A stretch of 64,000 bases of DNA from Apostichopus japonicus (Eukaryota; Echinodermata; Holothuroidea; Aspidochirotida; Stichopodidae): the NCBI RefSeq assembly GCF_037975245.1, contig NC_092575.1, forward strand, positions 5,932,501-5,996,500, read 5' to 3'. The position numbers and the translations under genes are program-made. Below, piece after piece: positions 1 through 30,441 of the stretch (the first letter of the stretch is position 1; every line of letters begins with the position of its first letter). A model generated the notes under the pieces. The model made no database searches. It was not told the origin of the DNA and saw nothing but the letters and a program-made list of their open reading frames with translations.

Positions 1-1635
1 CAAATGCCGGGGCACGCAAGGCCACTATATCTTCATACGGGTGTGGTACAGGGTTCCACCTGCTCTTTCACACCTCCTAAATTACATTGGCATCTTTTAA
101 TTTGCTGAGATTTAATGAAACGCTCAAGTCATGTACTTTGCTCTCTCAGTCTACTCTCTGACGTGATCGATATTTTCTTGTAGGAGATACGGAGCCTGTG
201 TGTCTTGATCTTTCTTGTGATTTTTCTTCGGCTACTCAAAATTGTGTTTCAAACGGAGACCTTTATTCTGATTAAACAGGCTGAGAAACTTGAGAGAGGT
301 TACATATAGTTAAGTTTGATAAGAAGAATCTCGTTTTTCGAAAAACTAAGAATGAAGACATTTTATGGCAAAACGGGATACTTAAACTCAGATAAAATTG
401 TATTTTGTTTTTAACATAGATACCGTTTTTAGTTTTGCGCACATAATTTTGGTTTGATCTTGGCAGATAAGTTTTGAATGTCATTTCTGTTCCTTACATA
501 ATGATAGCCTAAGCTTTGCAGTACTAATGGTTGCTAAACACATTGCGAAGGATGATCTACTCATGTGCTATTTCTATCGGGATTTCAATGCGCGCTCAGA
601 AAACGCAAAAAAAAAGCTATTAAGATAGAAAGAACAACATATTTTAAAGAAAAAGAAATAAATAAGACATACAGATCCGTCCACCTGACAGATGATTGTT
701 ATCACAAATTTGAAATCCCGTCAGGTTTTTCAGGTTCGGCATGAGTATTTTATGGCTCGTTGCCTCGGTGCCAATACCGAGATCAGGAGCCACCGAACAA
801 CCTAAACTACCGTGTTAACCACGCTAAGTGTCCGCGGAGTGTCAGATATTGGCTCGGACACGCGCCAAGAACAGTAATCAAACCGTATACGCCCTATCCT
901 TGCGCAGACGACACACTTGTTCGGAATTCTCTTCACGCGAAGCTCTGCCGAGGGTTGGCTTGTTTTTTCTTCCCCTCCTTCTAAATCAACATCATGGGAA
1001 TGATGGTGATGGGGGGCAACAAGGGACTTGATAGGAGTTTAATTATAAACTAGGATGGGCTGAAAATACAATATCGGCTAATGTAGCATGCAAAATTAAC
1101 ACTAATGGTGGGTGAACGCCCCTTGTAGTTATTACCTACAAATAAATGAAAAGTAAACAAGGAAAGAACAACCCTGAAAAAAAGAAAAAAGTTTGTCTTT
1201 CTTTACCGGAGTTCGTTATCGATACATAGTTATGTAAGGTAAGTGCCTGAATGTATGGATGATAACGGCCTAATCTACTTAGAAAATACTTAGACCGAGA
1301 TACGGTTAGTGAATCGGCTTATGGTGTGCATGAACAGAACAGCATGGTTGATCACACTTTTCCGTCTCCTTGTCTGTTATCGCGTTTAGAGGTATGATAA
1401 GACAAGACAAGTAAAGAAAAGAAAAGAAAAACCAAGCTGTTTCGGCTTTGATAACACCTGATCCGTAGATCCAAAGCTGGAAACATACAACTACTTTTAG
1501 CTTACCCAATGGTAACCGAAAAGAAATCCATTTTTAATATCATTTCTATACAAACACCGCAGTATAATATGCGTGGGTTCTTATCTTCCTTTTCTTTTGT
1601 TTGCTATTTATCGTTTTTTTGTCGTCTGGACTGTT

Positions 1636-1775
<140 letters not shown>

Positions 1776-3258
1776 GCCAATACTCGTATAGTTATCTTCA
1801 AGTGTTTATAACGATAGTATGTATAGATACGAGTAAATAATCGACTATTCTTATCGATACAATATCGATCATGGTATTTAAGGAACGCTAAACTCTCGGT
1901 ATATTAGTGAAACAATTTGTTCCCTCAAAGTTGGGAAATTTCTGATATTTTAGAATAAACTTAAGCCATGGTACCAATAATAATGTTAGTGTCACATCAT
2001 GTTATATAAAACTTTTCTAGTTATAACTTTTTCATTTAAATCAAATAAACTATGGAAAGAATAAACAAGCGTTAATAAATGTACGAGTATAATGTTGACT
2101 TTCAGTGATATAATTTTTCGACTTTTCGTTTGTCTAGGCAGGGACCAAGAACAGTTTTTATTGTATTTCACAAAATGCAAACAAAGATTCATTTGTTGTT
2201 TTGTGAGTTGTTCACAACGAGCGTCTCTCTCGCACAAGGGAAATGTAGTGGTTAGTTCGATTTTCGTCAATTATTGTATAAAATATCAGACATTTGACTT
2301 TACTTTTGAAACATTACATTTCCCAAATGGAACAAAATTGGCTCATTTATTATCCGAAAGTTTGGCATTCCTGAAATAACATAACTTTACAGGTTGACAA
2401 TTTTAAAATTGCGTAGGCCAACAGTAGTACTGAAATTCTGTTATGATAAACTTTCAAATTAGATAAACTGCAAGAGAACAACAGAAAAATGTGTTAACAT
2501 TTATTAGATTTGGAAGCTTTAACGAGAGTCTATTCTGAGCAATTGGTTTGATTAGTATGTTCATAACTTTATAATCTGCCCGATGGAATACAACACGTTG
2601 AATTCTTTGTATCGCTTTTATATGAATAAAAATTGAATCCTTTTAAATAACGAATGTCGAACATGATGAGGTACGCTTAGTCAGATACATGGCGTATTGA
2701 CTAAGCATACAATAATACAATAACTTATGGATAGTGCCACTGTCGGAAAGAGAAAACATCCTTTGCAATGTTGACAATGCGATTTAGGCCTACGCGAAAG
2801 CTTTTCATCTTTAATTTACGCAGCTATTTAGATTTCATCAAAGAGTTGAGGTAACTACTTAAACACGAATAATTTTGATTCATCAGTACAAAACCAACAA
2901 AGTATGCTTTATTCTGTAAATTACAACACTTCAGTTACAACTGCTACAATTTGCAACAGTACTGAGACGTGTTAGTCCGAAAAGGCGGGAAAACATCACC
3001 TAAAATCCGACGGAGATGCGTGACAAGCTTCGCCAGCTGGTGAGGGTAAAACAATAGGTCACGTGATCTATAAATACTGTAAAAGTAACGGTATGCCGTT
3101 TATTTAGTTATTATCCTTAATTTAAATGACATGGAAAGATTTATGGATTTTCTCTTTCGGCGGCATTAACACAACTGCAGTGCTTTATGTTAATTCAAAC
3201 GTTATTTCACACAGCACCTTTAACTAACCACGACTATAGTTGAGGGCTGCTCGCCATG

Positions 3259-3315
3259 TTAAATAATGTAAATGTACCGGATGTGATGTGATGTGACAGA
3301 CATTACATTATTTAA
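3259..3315. repeat. Inverted repeat (hairpin)
   Basis: TTAAATAATGTAAATGT at 3259-3275 is matched by ACATTACATTATTTAA at 3300-3315, differing by one extra base, with a 24-bp GATGTG-rich loop. Confidence 0.7.
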
Positions 3316-3647
3316 AAATGAACACAGACTAAATTCACATTCACGACCGGTTTCATGATACTTGGGACCCCGCATCAGTCAAGGGCAGAAAACGAACCCA
3401 TCAGAACCTTCTTGTAGTCACATAACTTAGCCCGTAAGGCTTGGCCCACGGTAATTCTGCCTATATATATATGAGTGCCTATAAATAGGTATGAGATCGC
3501 ACCATGTTGCTTTGAATGTACACAGAATCACCACTTTTTAGGCAAGCCGATGCGTATGCGTGTAAAAATGAGTGAATGACTTACAGATTATTATGAACAC
3601 GTATATTCGTGGAATGAAATCACTGTAGCGGATCTTGGTTTATTATT

Positions 3648-3669
3648 GAATATATAGATATAGATATAG

Positions 3670-3746
<77 letters not shown>

Positions 3747-3789
3747 CATACATATATGCGTATATGTATATGCGTGTGTGTGTGTGTGC
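3648..3789. repeat. Compound (TAGA)n/(TA)n/(TG)n microsatellite
   Basis: A short TAGATA run passes into pure TA, then about 12 TG units, then mixed TA/TG and a second TG run. Confidence 0.95.
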
Positions 3790-5017
3790 ACTTGAATGTT
3801 ATTTTGGGAAGGAGTTTACCGTGAAAAGGATTCATGGTCTATTGGCGATTTACCGGACACCTTGAATATGGGGAATATTGTGGTAAATAGGTGTTATCTG
3901 AGAAACACCACGGTTTGTGATTTCTTTGCCAAGGGCAGGCATTTAAGTCCTGTTATTGAACTTGTAGTTTAGAAAAAAAGTCTGGCTGTAAGTTCTGTAA
4001 ATGCTTCATCTTTCCCACGCTCGTTGAAAAGCTTCGGCAGCAATACGGCGCCTTGTTTTTCGATTCTCGCCATTTGCTATTCATCGGTTCAAAATTCCTT
4101 TATTTTAGAGACACCTGTAGCCGCGCAGTTCTTTTCAATGTAACAATTCATTTGGAAACATCGTTTTCCAAGGTGATAAAACATGTGTGTACCCCAAACG
4201 TTTCAACTTGTCATATGTTTACAAAAGATTTTTTAGAGGACTGAACCAAAAATTGGCCTTGAATCACTGTAGTTTGGAAAAAACAAAACATAGCATAACT
4301 ATTGAACAGATTTAGGCTTTGTTATGATAGACAGTGAGTTACCAACCTGACAAAGGGAAAAGTTAAAACCTTGTCAGTGAGGGGTTTATAAGAACAAAGA
4401 TGAACGAACAATAGATTCAGAAACCCTCTCGAGTTAGGTAAAGAATGAAACCCGGTACCTCCTTCTATCGACTTTAGTTATTTGAAAGGTGTCAAAGAAC
4501 ACAAAGAGCCTAAGTGATTCTATAGGCATCCCGCTCGTTCTGGTATTAGGTACTTCACTTCTTACCATTCAAAACTAATTGAGCATGCCAGGTCTGATTC
4601 AGCGAGACACACCTTTAGTTATAGTTTTGAGTAAATTCAATTTAAAATTGATGGAGTCTGAAGTAATTGGTTATGATATAAATGGCGATTTCATTGATTG
4701 TGTTATAGTCATGGTGAATATACCCTGTACTCGATCTAGCTGATTGACATACGTTAAGTCGTTACTGTTGTAAGTGAAACCAAGCCATTCAAGGTAACCG
4801 AGGATTACTACATGTAATAGTGTTCCCCGTTAAACCCCCATCCAATCAAAGAACAGAGAATAGAAAAGTGATCGTGAGGTAGTACAATCAATGATAATGG
4901 CTTAACGATTCTAACCATGATAAGGGTTACAAAGAGATAGAGCATAACTGCGCAAATAAGAAAGTTACGACAAGTCATTAAGTTTGGCATTCCTTTGGTC
5001 CTCACAACAAAGACATA

Positions 5018-5065
5018 TAGAATGGTCTAAGAATTTGGTATTTACATTACACTTGTGCGTACATG

Positions 5066-5104
<39 letters not shown>

Positions 5105-5146
5105 CGAACAACTGTAATGTAAAGACCAAATTCTTTGATCATTCTA
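5018..5146. repeat. Inverted repeat around a (TA)n core
   Basis: Arms 5018-5060 and 5104-5146 are imperfect reverse complements (both carry AGAATTTGG.TTTACATTACA in one sense) separated by TA repeats. ATCATTCT is then repeated three times to 5168, followed by more TA. It looks like a small palindromic element or expanded hairpin. Confidence 0.7.
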
Positions 5147-5507
5147 TGATCATTCTTTGATCATTCTATATATATATATATATATACAGAGTTGGTTGGT
5201 TGGCGTCTATCTTGGCGCAGAGTGCTCTATGTCCGGGGGACAGAGCGGAATATATGTTGAGACTAGTGGAACACTAGTAGTTGTAACTCAGAGTTTCACG
5301 CGGGTCATTGCAGGTCATTTGCAGGTTTATCAATTCGAATACCCATTTTATTTGTTACATATACACAAATACTGAGCTACGTTTCAGGTTTACGACGTGC
5401 TTCAATGTTGCTGTCACACAGAACGGCCTATACATGTTACAAACAAGTTACGTAATAAACGGAATAATCTCAATCATGGAACTCTATTTCACTTTCTCTT
5501 TCCATAG

Positions 5508-21482
<15,975 letters not shown>

Positions 21483-21488
21483 GGTATA

Positions 21489-22068
21489 GAGACTATACCA
21501 TCGTACCAGCTGAGAGACATGTTGCAGACCAGAAAGTAGGTCTTATAGTCTCATTAGTCGAGTCTGATGGTCATTCTATTTAGTGTCATGCAGTTTGCAG
21601 ATATTGAGACCTAAACTATCGCTTATACTCCAGCTGAGAGAAAAACTCGCAGACCAGAAACATGTTAATATCGTCTCAACGTCTGGTCTGATAAACGGGA
21701 TAGTCGTTCTGAGAAAGGATTGGAATGAGACCTAAACCATCAATATTTTCAGCTTGAGGGAAGTCTCACAGACAAGACACCACCATACTCTCTGATCGTC
21801 CAGTCTGCACAGAGATATTCATTTCTCCTATAGACATAGTCATTCTGTGTTTATATAGTCAGTATAACTTGACCTAACACATCAATACTTTTTTAAGTTG
21901 TGCGATGTCTCACAGAGCAGAAACAAGTTCATTACCTCGTAGCTTAGTGTAATAAGCATAGACACTTTATGTAATGATCACTAAAAGACCTAACCAATCA
22001 ATACTTCATTTTGTGAGAGGTTCTCACAGACGAGAAAATCATTACCTGATAATCTAACCCACCCTTCC
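21489..22068 (+). repeat. Degenerate tandem repeat in T-box 3' flank, five units
   Basis: Units start near 21489, 21606, 21727, 21871 and 21987 (spacing 116-144 bp). Each reads approximately GAGACCTAAACCATCAATACTT, AGCTGAGAG and TCTCACAGACCAGAAA, then a less conserved stretch. Divergence is high, so the array is old. It directly follows the stop codon and may be transcribed in the 3' UTR. Confidence 0.8.
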
Positions 22069-23934
22069 AATAGACGATACATCGGACGACACTGACCCGA
22101 GCCTCCATTGTTATTCTATGATAACAGAAATCACGTCTTCAAATGACTATAGAACCAAGATCACTATTGTGTTCCAATGGAGAGATGTTCTCCTAATAGT
22201 GTTGGTTTCGTTCATTTTTTGTAACATCTCGCTTGCCAATGGGTAAACTTGCGGACCCCTCAGTGGACGTGACGTCACAGTTTCATCACATTGTAGATAA
22301 TCTAATGTTTATCTTGACTGAAATTGGAATCATGTATGGATAAAGTTAACGCAGTGTATACTTGGGAGACAGCAAAACAGACATATTATTTTGGTTTTCT
22401 TTTCCAATCTAGTTTTCTTTTAATTGTATTCATCTTTTTTGTACTTTTTTGCACTAATGGTTAATGGCAAATGCAAATATGGTTCAAGCAGGGAGTTATA
22501 AGAGGTCCGCGGTCCGTACTCGACTACCATACATAACATGTTTTTATTTTAGAAAAGTAATGTTCACTGAGGTACGTTCAGTTTGGTAGTCGATTCATAC
22601 ATTATATAAACTGCACGATTTGAAGAGAAAAAATTATTTGCATAAGAATAAAAAACCAATTCACCATACCACATATTTCCGTTTTGATCAGTATCCCAAA
22701 ATATTTAATACGTACAGATAGATTTAGAGAACTTTATTGCTGCCACGAAAATGTATGTGTGTGGGGGGGGGGGGGTGGGAGGCGGTGGGGGTTAACATTC
22801 GTAACATATATAAAGTTAGTGTTTTTATCTACTTAATGGTCGTATATTGATATGTTCCCCCAGTCAAATGAGGATCAAAATTATATATTTAATTCACCGT
22901 CTGACTTTATGGGATCAGAATCGAACAAAAAGATTGAAGTGTATTTGTGAACTTGCCGCGAATGTTTGTCACAAAAACGTTTGGTTGAAGAAGAAGAGAA
23001 AAAAAACTGAAATAAAAAATTCTTATGAGACCTTTAAAATGTCAATGATAAATTAACAAAATACTATATTTTGTAATCTTCTTTATAAGAATGATGTTAT
23101 AAATATGAATCATGGCGGTTCATCATCACTTGTGTTATTTGTTTTAAAAACAGTTACAAATTAAAAAATTAAAACAGTTCTTAAAACTAAGGGACCTTTA
23201 TTATAGCAGTATAATTGACGTGATCTATACAGCCCAGTGTTAGTTGTGAGAATTTGCTGACAACATTAAGTGTCTAAAACGATTGAATGAAAACAAATGT
23301 TTTCTTTGCTGTTGGAATATGAAGGAAATGGACAAAAGGCCGTGTTTGATAAGAAACAAAATTGACATATAAATGGAAATGAAATCATATGTAAAGTATA
23401 CAGTATAAGTTCCACCAGTGTAGGAGTTAGCATATATGTTTTTTTCTTTCAAACATTGAAGAATAAAAAGAAAAACGAAGATCATGGAATTGTCAATAGG
23501 TTTACCTTTATTTAGCTTGGATTGCTGGTTAGCAAAAAAAAACATGTGAAAAAAGAAGTTTATACATCTGTTTTCATCATGAATAGTGACGAAAATGAAG
23601 AAACCAATATGAACGAACATGTTATGCGAATCATGCAAAAATGTATAGGGAGGAAAAATGAGTAGACATTTAATTCGATAAAATGACTTTTACGAATAGC
23701 TTTAGTACAAAATACAAAAACTTGGACAAAAAGCTGCTGGGCTTTTTTTTTTTTTTTTGAAAGAGGCCACCATGGTAGCTTTGCGGGTGAAGTTTGTAAA
23801 TTGTAACATAGATGACAACGAAAAATGTGTTTTTTAATAATCATAATAATAATAATAGGCCTAATATAAATGGCAGCCAAATACTAAAACCTGATTGGTT
23901 ATATTCCGTTGAATGAAATCGACGAATTCTTGAA

Positions 23935-23994
23935 TGACGTCATTAATATGTATATATAGCAAAGATTTGCCATGCAATTGTGTGAATGACGTCA
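23935..23994. promoter_or_regulatory. Pair of perfect CRE palindromes
   Basis: GAATGACGTCAT occurs twice, with TGACGTCA at 23935-23942 and 23987-23994, separated by TATATATA-containing sequence. TGACGTCA is the CREB/ATF consensus. Function is inferred only. Confidence 0.4.
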
Positions 23995-26640
23995 TAAACA
24001 TTTTATGTAGCTTTCATCTCTTTTTGTTCTCTCTATTTCTCTCTTTTTTTTAATTTTTTTTTAAAAGTATTTTTGTTGATTCCAGCATCGGGTGAAGGTA
24101 TTTCATGTTAACAGTCTAGTGCAATCAGCTTAGTGAGCTCTTTTCTTTTTTCCTTCTATTTTTTTTTCTCTTGTTTCTTTGTTTTCTAATTTTAAAGAGA
24201 CTATCAGTTTTCCCTGTTCTTTCATACTTTCTTTAATGTTTGTCAAACGAAGAGTTAGTTTAATGATGTGTTTAAGACTGACATGAATATAATCCAACCT
24301 GTTACATATTTTTTTTTCTTTCTTATTTTTGTTGGATACTAACCAATCGATTGCACATTATCATGTACAAGTATGTTCTTACTTATAAGTCCACAAAACA
24401 ATACAGGGTCAAAGGCTAAAAAAAAACCACACCGTGTATTATTTATTTTTCATTGTCTGTTTTATTTATCGTCTGATATTGATATATACGCCCAACAATT
24501 TGTACAACAGTCTAACAACATATATAACATTATCATATGTCCCTTCATCCTTTTACATACCGTATCCATCCAGTCGACGGGGCCTATACGACGTGATGTT
24601 GGATATATGACAACACGTTAGGCTACATATCCTAACCCTGTACACGCCCTTTTCGATCAATTACATCTCGTAATTGCTATCTGTTATCACAGGTTCTAGC
24701 ACCATGGCGTGTACAAAAAGGGGTCATGGTGCCATGCCCCCCTCTTCCCCAACCTCCATCATCATTCGGGGGGAACGTTCAGTCGGGGATTTTTACACTT
24801 GGTCGGGGAGAAATTAGGCCCCCACCGGGTACCGGACGACATCTGGCGCACGAGGATGAGGGGTGGTCTCCCACCCCATTATCAACCTCATATTACAACT
24901 TCAAAAGTGCTTATTACAACATCCGTACGTTTAGACCTAATTATAGACCTAATTGTTAGTCTAAATATGCCTCAGAACATACCCTTCGACCTCTTAATTA
25001 ATTATATTTTTTAAGAATCGGCTTCAACCACCCAGTGCCACTCCTCCTTTATAAAGTCCTGGATCCACCTTTGACCTTTCCACAAAGGTTCATGCCCCTA
25101 CCTACATCAATTGGTGTAATTTAGAATCTAGCTTTCCATCTTTGAAAAATTTGTGCACGCTACTGTTAAATTAACTTTTAAGATACAACTATAAAACGAA
25201 TTGACACGTACCAGATATGCCCTTAATTTAATATCCATCCATTCCTAACCACCACCCCTCCCTCCCCCACCCCTGCGCTCATCATTCAAATGTGTGTTCG
25301 TCTTACTTCTGAGAAACCTTCGCGCGGCAAGGAAGTACAGTCGGCCTCAATTCAACAAAAATGGTCGGTCTCGAAATCGATCGACACCCCCCTCCCTATA
25401 GCCCTCCTCTCCCGTGAACATGCCCCCCCTCCCATAAACCTTGCTCCCCTCCCGTGTACATGTCTACAGCTAGTACACTTTTGCTATATCTAAAACACAA
25501 GAATCGACAGCCAATGTCCTTATTAACATACACATACAATTAATCGCTTATAACATACCAAGAAGAACTACAACGCGTGACATTTTACTCTCTATATCTC
25601 AACCTTTCGGGTGGATAGGCCTATATAAGGTCTACGTAAATTTATCATAGTTTATAAACAAACCTTATCTCTTCATATATAATTTACAGTTAATAACTTC
25701 TCGGTTTACAGAAGCTATAACATAACCATTGTGGCACCGTGGTCTTTCCTTACAGATAACAACCAATTTTATGAATGAATTATAAAATTATGATTTTGTC
25801 GCAAGAAAGCTCGAAAGGGGAAGAAGAGTCTACCACTTCTTATCATTATTATTCTTTTTATACAAGGACGCAAAAGTCGAAAACATATAATAAAGCCGAA
25901 ACGAATGTTTGAATGTGTTTTCAGATGTTTCATAAGGTCATAACAACCTCAAACTTTACTAAGTCTTTGCAAAGTCTCTTATAAGCATATTTGTCGGTTA
26001 CATATCGACCTACATACCAACTCACGCTGGTATAATCTGTATTCATTTACCTCCCCCCCCCCCACACCCGCACCACCCCACTGGCTGTTCCCTCTCCTCT
26101 GTTGCGTGTATTCAAACATTTTGCCCTGTATACGTTCTACGTCTTGAAAATGGAAGGAAAGATACATAAAATATATATGATTTTTCTCTGAATTTTCAAT
26201 TTTGGTTACAAACATAATTTCGTCATACATCCTAAGGAACCTCCCAAGCACCTACCTTGTTTACTTTCTCTTTGTTGCAGCAAAGGGGGGTCCCCATCTT
26301 TGAGTTTACTTATTTTGTGTTGACTTTTCAGTACAAACAGGTGTTTTCCCCTTGTCATTGAACATCATTGTCAGAAAAGGGAATGAAGTATTTGTTACTA
26401 GATACTACGGTGGCCCTGAAAAGACATACTACTTGTAGATTTGCTGTGTCAGGCTAACACGACATCACGACAGAAACATTATTCAAATTGTTGTCATCTT
26501 CAGGAAGTTATATCTCGTGACAAAAAATTTACAAACTGTTGAGTTTCTGTGTTACACTTACTTTCAAACACATCACAAACCTGATATTTGTCAAGTTGCT
26601 AAGGTACGGTAGCGCGACATCTTGACACACACACACATCC

Positions 26641-26647
26641 ATATATA

Positions 26648-26736
<89 letters not shown>

Positions 26737-26747
26737 CCTATATATAA
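26641..26747. repeat. (TA)n microsatellite
   Basis: About 100 bp of TA adjoining the SINE-like sequence to its right. Confidence 0.96.
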
Positions 26748-26990
26748 ATGAAAATCGTAATGAGTTGGAAGATCAAGAACAGTGAAAATACTTCCAGCCT
26801 CATTATTCAAATTCACCGGGATTCGAACCCGGGTCTTCCGCCCTGTACGCGAACACCCCAACCAACTAGGCCACGGACGCTGACCGCATGTCCAGAGGTT
26901 CGAAACCGGTAAGGAAGGTCGTAATTCCACTGTAGGCGTCCGTCACCCGTATCGCACAATACTAGTTCTGTTTTTGGTGACATATTTTGC
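26748..26990 (-). mobile_element. tRNA-derived SINE (minus strand)
   Basis: On the minus strand 26813-26880 looks like a tRNA: A box TGGCCTAGTTGG and a perfect T arm CCGGGTTCGAATCCCGG containing the B box GGTTCGAATCC. The acceptor ends (GCGTCCG and GTGAAT) do not pair, so it is not a working tRNA. It is followed on minus by a short body ending in the (TA)n at 26641. Outer limits are approximate. Confidence 0.65.
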
Positions 26991-29531
26991 CCCACCCTAG
27001 AGATCAAACATGATGCTAACCAACTCGAATATATATATATATATATATTTATATATATGTATATTTATATATATGTATGTATAATATATAAAAATGTGAA
27101 AATCCCAAACATATATGTGTGTGGGAGTGGGAGTGGGGGGATGATTCTTTACATATATATTATGTGTAGTCAAATTATACTAACATGATATATTGATGAA
27201 AATAATGACATTTTCGAGTCGCTGTTATACTGAATGGATCGGTGTAACCTTTAATATGACAACACGTCAAAAACATAACATATTTTTGACATGCCAATTT
27301 ACACTTACATGGCATTTTGACGACAATAAAAATTAAATTGCTGTTTGTACTTTTACTAACACGTTGTTAAAGTATTAAAGTCTCCAACTCGTTCATTCTT
27401 TTCAGAACCACTGTACGGATTCTAAGTTACTCACGAGTCGTGTTCCTACAAAGTATAGAGGACGCGGTTCCACTTTGGAAAGTTCTTTAGCAACGAAAAA
27501 CGCCGTTCCTTTATATCCGGGCTTTGGTTTCTTTGTTCGTAGTATATTTGATGATTATCAATAAATTAATTCTTTGTTTTACATATATTCATAATAAATA
27601 TTCAAAATAGGAGAAATTCGAAAAACTTTAAAAAAGAAAAGAGAAAATGACGAAACTAATGAACTTGATTCGGCATGCGTGAAAGCAAATTCCACATTTT
27701 CTTTTATCAGGTCTCGAAATTCTGTATTTTATTCATTTGAAGTTCGGTTAATTTTTTCCAAACTACAAAAGGAACCTAAAAACAGACTATAATCGTTGGT
27801 TTATTAGAAAATTCATCAGTTTTGATCATTAAAGTAGAAAAGATTAGACTAAGCATTGTTTCAATATATGTTCCAAGGTAGAAGCATATCAGAGGCGAAC
27901 CATTTGCAACACCGTGACGCTTTTTTTATAGTCTTTGTGGTTGGGGTAGGGGGGGGGGTAACTGATAGTCGGCATTGTGTGCTTGTGCTGATAACTACCA
28001 CTGATCAAAATGTTGTCACTTTAAAGTCCCGTCTTTTTCAGCTGTAAAAACCGTCTATCCGGCGATTTTTCAAATAACGATAGTCGGGGTAGGGAAGGGG
28101 GGGGGATGGGGGCTTATAACAGCTTTGATTCTTTAAAACATGAACGAAACCACAAACCACTCAATAAAAGATGGAGGTCGTTTTTAAACATCAGAATGTT
28201 CGTGTGCATGTAAATCTTTCTCGCAGTTTGATTCCGTTCAAGGGTGAATGAAACCACACCAACGCTATCCATTCATTACGGACGATTTCGCAATCTTTTC
28301 ATTCGTTAATGTGATACTTTCCCATTTGAAGATAATCTACTAACTAAACTGAACGGAGTCTAGCTTAATTTACCTCTTAGCTTATTTTCTTGATGACTGA
28401 ATCAAAAAGGTGTACTATTGAAAAAGTGTCATTCTTTTATCTTTCCTTACAATAATTATTTTTTTTTTTTTGTGTTTGTTTTGTTACATCTAATTGGAAC
28501 ATTATGAGTCGGTCCAGTATAACGACAGATGTTCCCATTTTCTATAATGCATGGGAGGTGAACCGTATACAAAGCAGCAAACATCGGAGGGGGGATACTC
28601 TCTTTCCTGGAAATTGAGTGGAAGTTCTATCTATTTTCACTGTTTTTGTCACGTTCGATGTACCTAAAAGTCACTTAATTCTGGATTTAAAATGGGGGTG
28701 ATGCTCATAGCGGTGATGGAAAGAGTGATCAAAACAATTACGGAATTTTGCAGAAAGAACTTTAAAGATGAAACGCCTCCTACTAACATGCCGTGTTCAT
28801 CGGAAAGAGAGGATAGGCCTATATATAAGATGAGCCCGAAAGCATTTTAAGCCGAGGAAGGTCACTATAACAGGAAACTCAAAATGTCGTTACTTTTATA
28901 GTTCTCTATTTTTTCTAAGATTATGGCCTCGTTTCGTTGAGATTTGTGACTTTTACTCTTTTCTCTGCATGTGTACTCTTTGTAGAACGTATCAAAATGC
29001 GGTTTAGTTATTATAGCATCGTATACTATACGGCGGTGCACTATTCTGGTCAGCAGTATAGCTAACTTAATTCATATTAGAATTAAGAGAAAGTATTTAA
29101 TCGTTAATTGATTGATTTACAAATTGATCGATAGGATGATTATTTCATAAATGTATTCATTTGAACAATAATTGACAAATTAATTTGAATATTGACTGAT
29201 TGATTAACTTTCTACCGCCAGAGCTAGACTGAAAGAACAGAAAAGAACAGAAAAGAGCGCAAGGCGAAGGGATGCAGATTTAGTATCGTTTGCAAAGCAG
29301 AATTACATCACCAAGTGCAACAGTGCTATTTCAAACCAACTAGCCTTCGTAGTTCCTTCTCTAAACATCCTCCGTAACCCCATCCTTCCCCCAACCCCCA
29401 TCTCTCCTTCCAAAGGAAAATGGTGACTATTGGGTGCGCCTTTGGTTTGTTATCCCTGTCGGTTATGGTATATATGTGTTTATTCTTCTTTTGTTCCTTG
29501 CAGTACCTTGGTTTGGACTTAATTACTATGT

Positions 29532-29532
<1 letters not shown>

Positions 29533-29614
<82 letters not shown>
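29533..29614. repeat. (TA)n microsatellite
   Basis: About 80 bp of TA with one TTTA interruption. Confidence 0.97.
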
Positions 29615-29618
<4 letters not shown>

Positions 29619-30441
29619 AAATTAAAAAAAACTGTTCTTAACACGATGTATGTCCAACCCTTCCCTAAGAACAATGATATTTCAGAATGATGATGCATGT
29701 AGGCGGGGCTTACATGGAAATTTATCATCTTCACTTGTGTTTGGCAGCCGTCAGTGGGTATGTGCTTAAATCCTCCAATATCCCATCAGAGCCATATATT
29801 GCTAAGCCTGGTTGATCGGTTATGGGAACTCGAAGTTCCCCCCCCCCCTCCTCCCCCAACACACGCACACCTCTAGGGTCTAGAGGTTTTTTCTGCGAAC
29901 GTCCATGCTCACAATAATTTCATGCGGTATTGTAATTTTCATATGATTGCAATGCTTCCATTTATTTAATTTCCTGATTTAATATTAATTTGGAAAAGAG
30001 CAAAGAAATTAATGTCTAGAACGAGACTGGATCCAGTGACCTTGCAAGTTCAGTCAGTTTTCCCTTGTTCATTTACTCAACATTAATTTGAGGGAAGCTT
30101 AACTGGAGAATACCTTCAAATGAAAATCGACTTTTTAGCTTTCGCGTAACCTTATACATTTAAATCAACCATGCATATTTGCCAACTGGATGAATCAGAA
30201 TGGCTTCATAGTAACGTGGCATAAAAGACGCATGAAAAATGAATTTTAGATATATTTAGGTCGAGGTAATACGGCCTATATCTTATAATTAAGAATGATT
30301 TACAAACTATCGGAATGGTTTGGGGTATAAGGCTATAATGGTAAGGCCGTTGGCCGTAATGGTGACCCGAAAGGAGCTGAATACATAGCTCATAGTATAG
30401 CAATGAATTGCTATTAACTTCTGGTCAGTCCTGCAACAAAG

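Larger units (their letters stand above)
21483..30441. other. Intergenic region between the T-box gene and ERAL1
   Basis: The start is presumably the T-box 3' UTR; AATAAA at 22647-22652 is one candidate signal. It then has two perfect CRE palindromes at 23935 and 23987, a tRNA-derived SINE with an attached (TA)n around 26641-26990, TA repeats at 27029-27090 and 29533-29614, and several G- and C-runs. No coding exon recognised. Confidence 0.65.

Noticed and set aside
26813-26880. Functional tRNA gene on minus
   Set aside because: A and B boxes and the T arm are good, but the acceptor ends do not pair; better explained as a SINE head.
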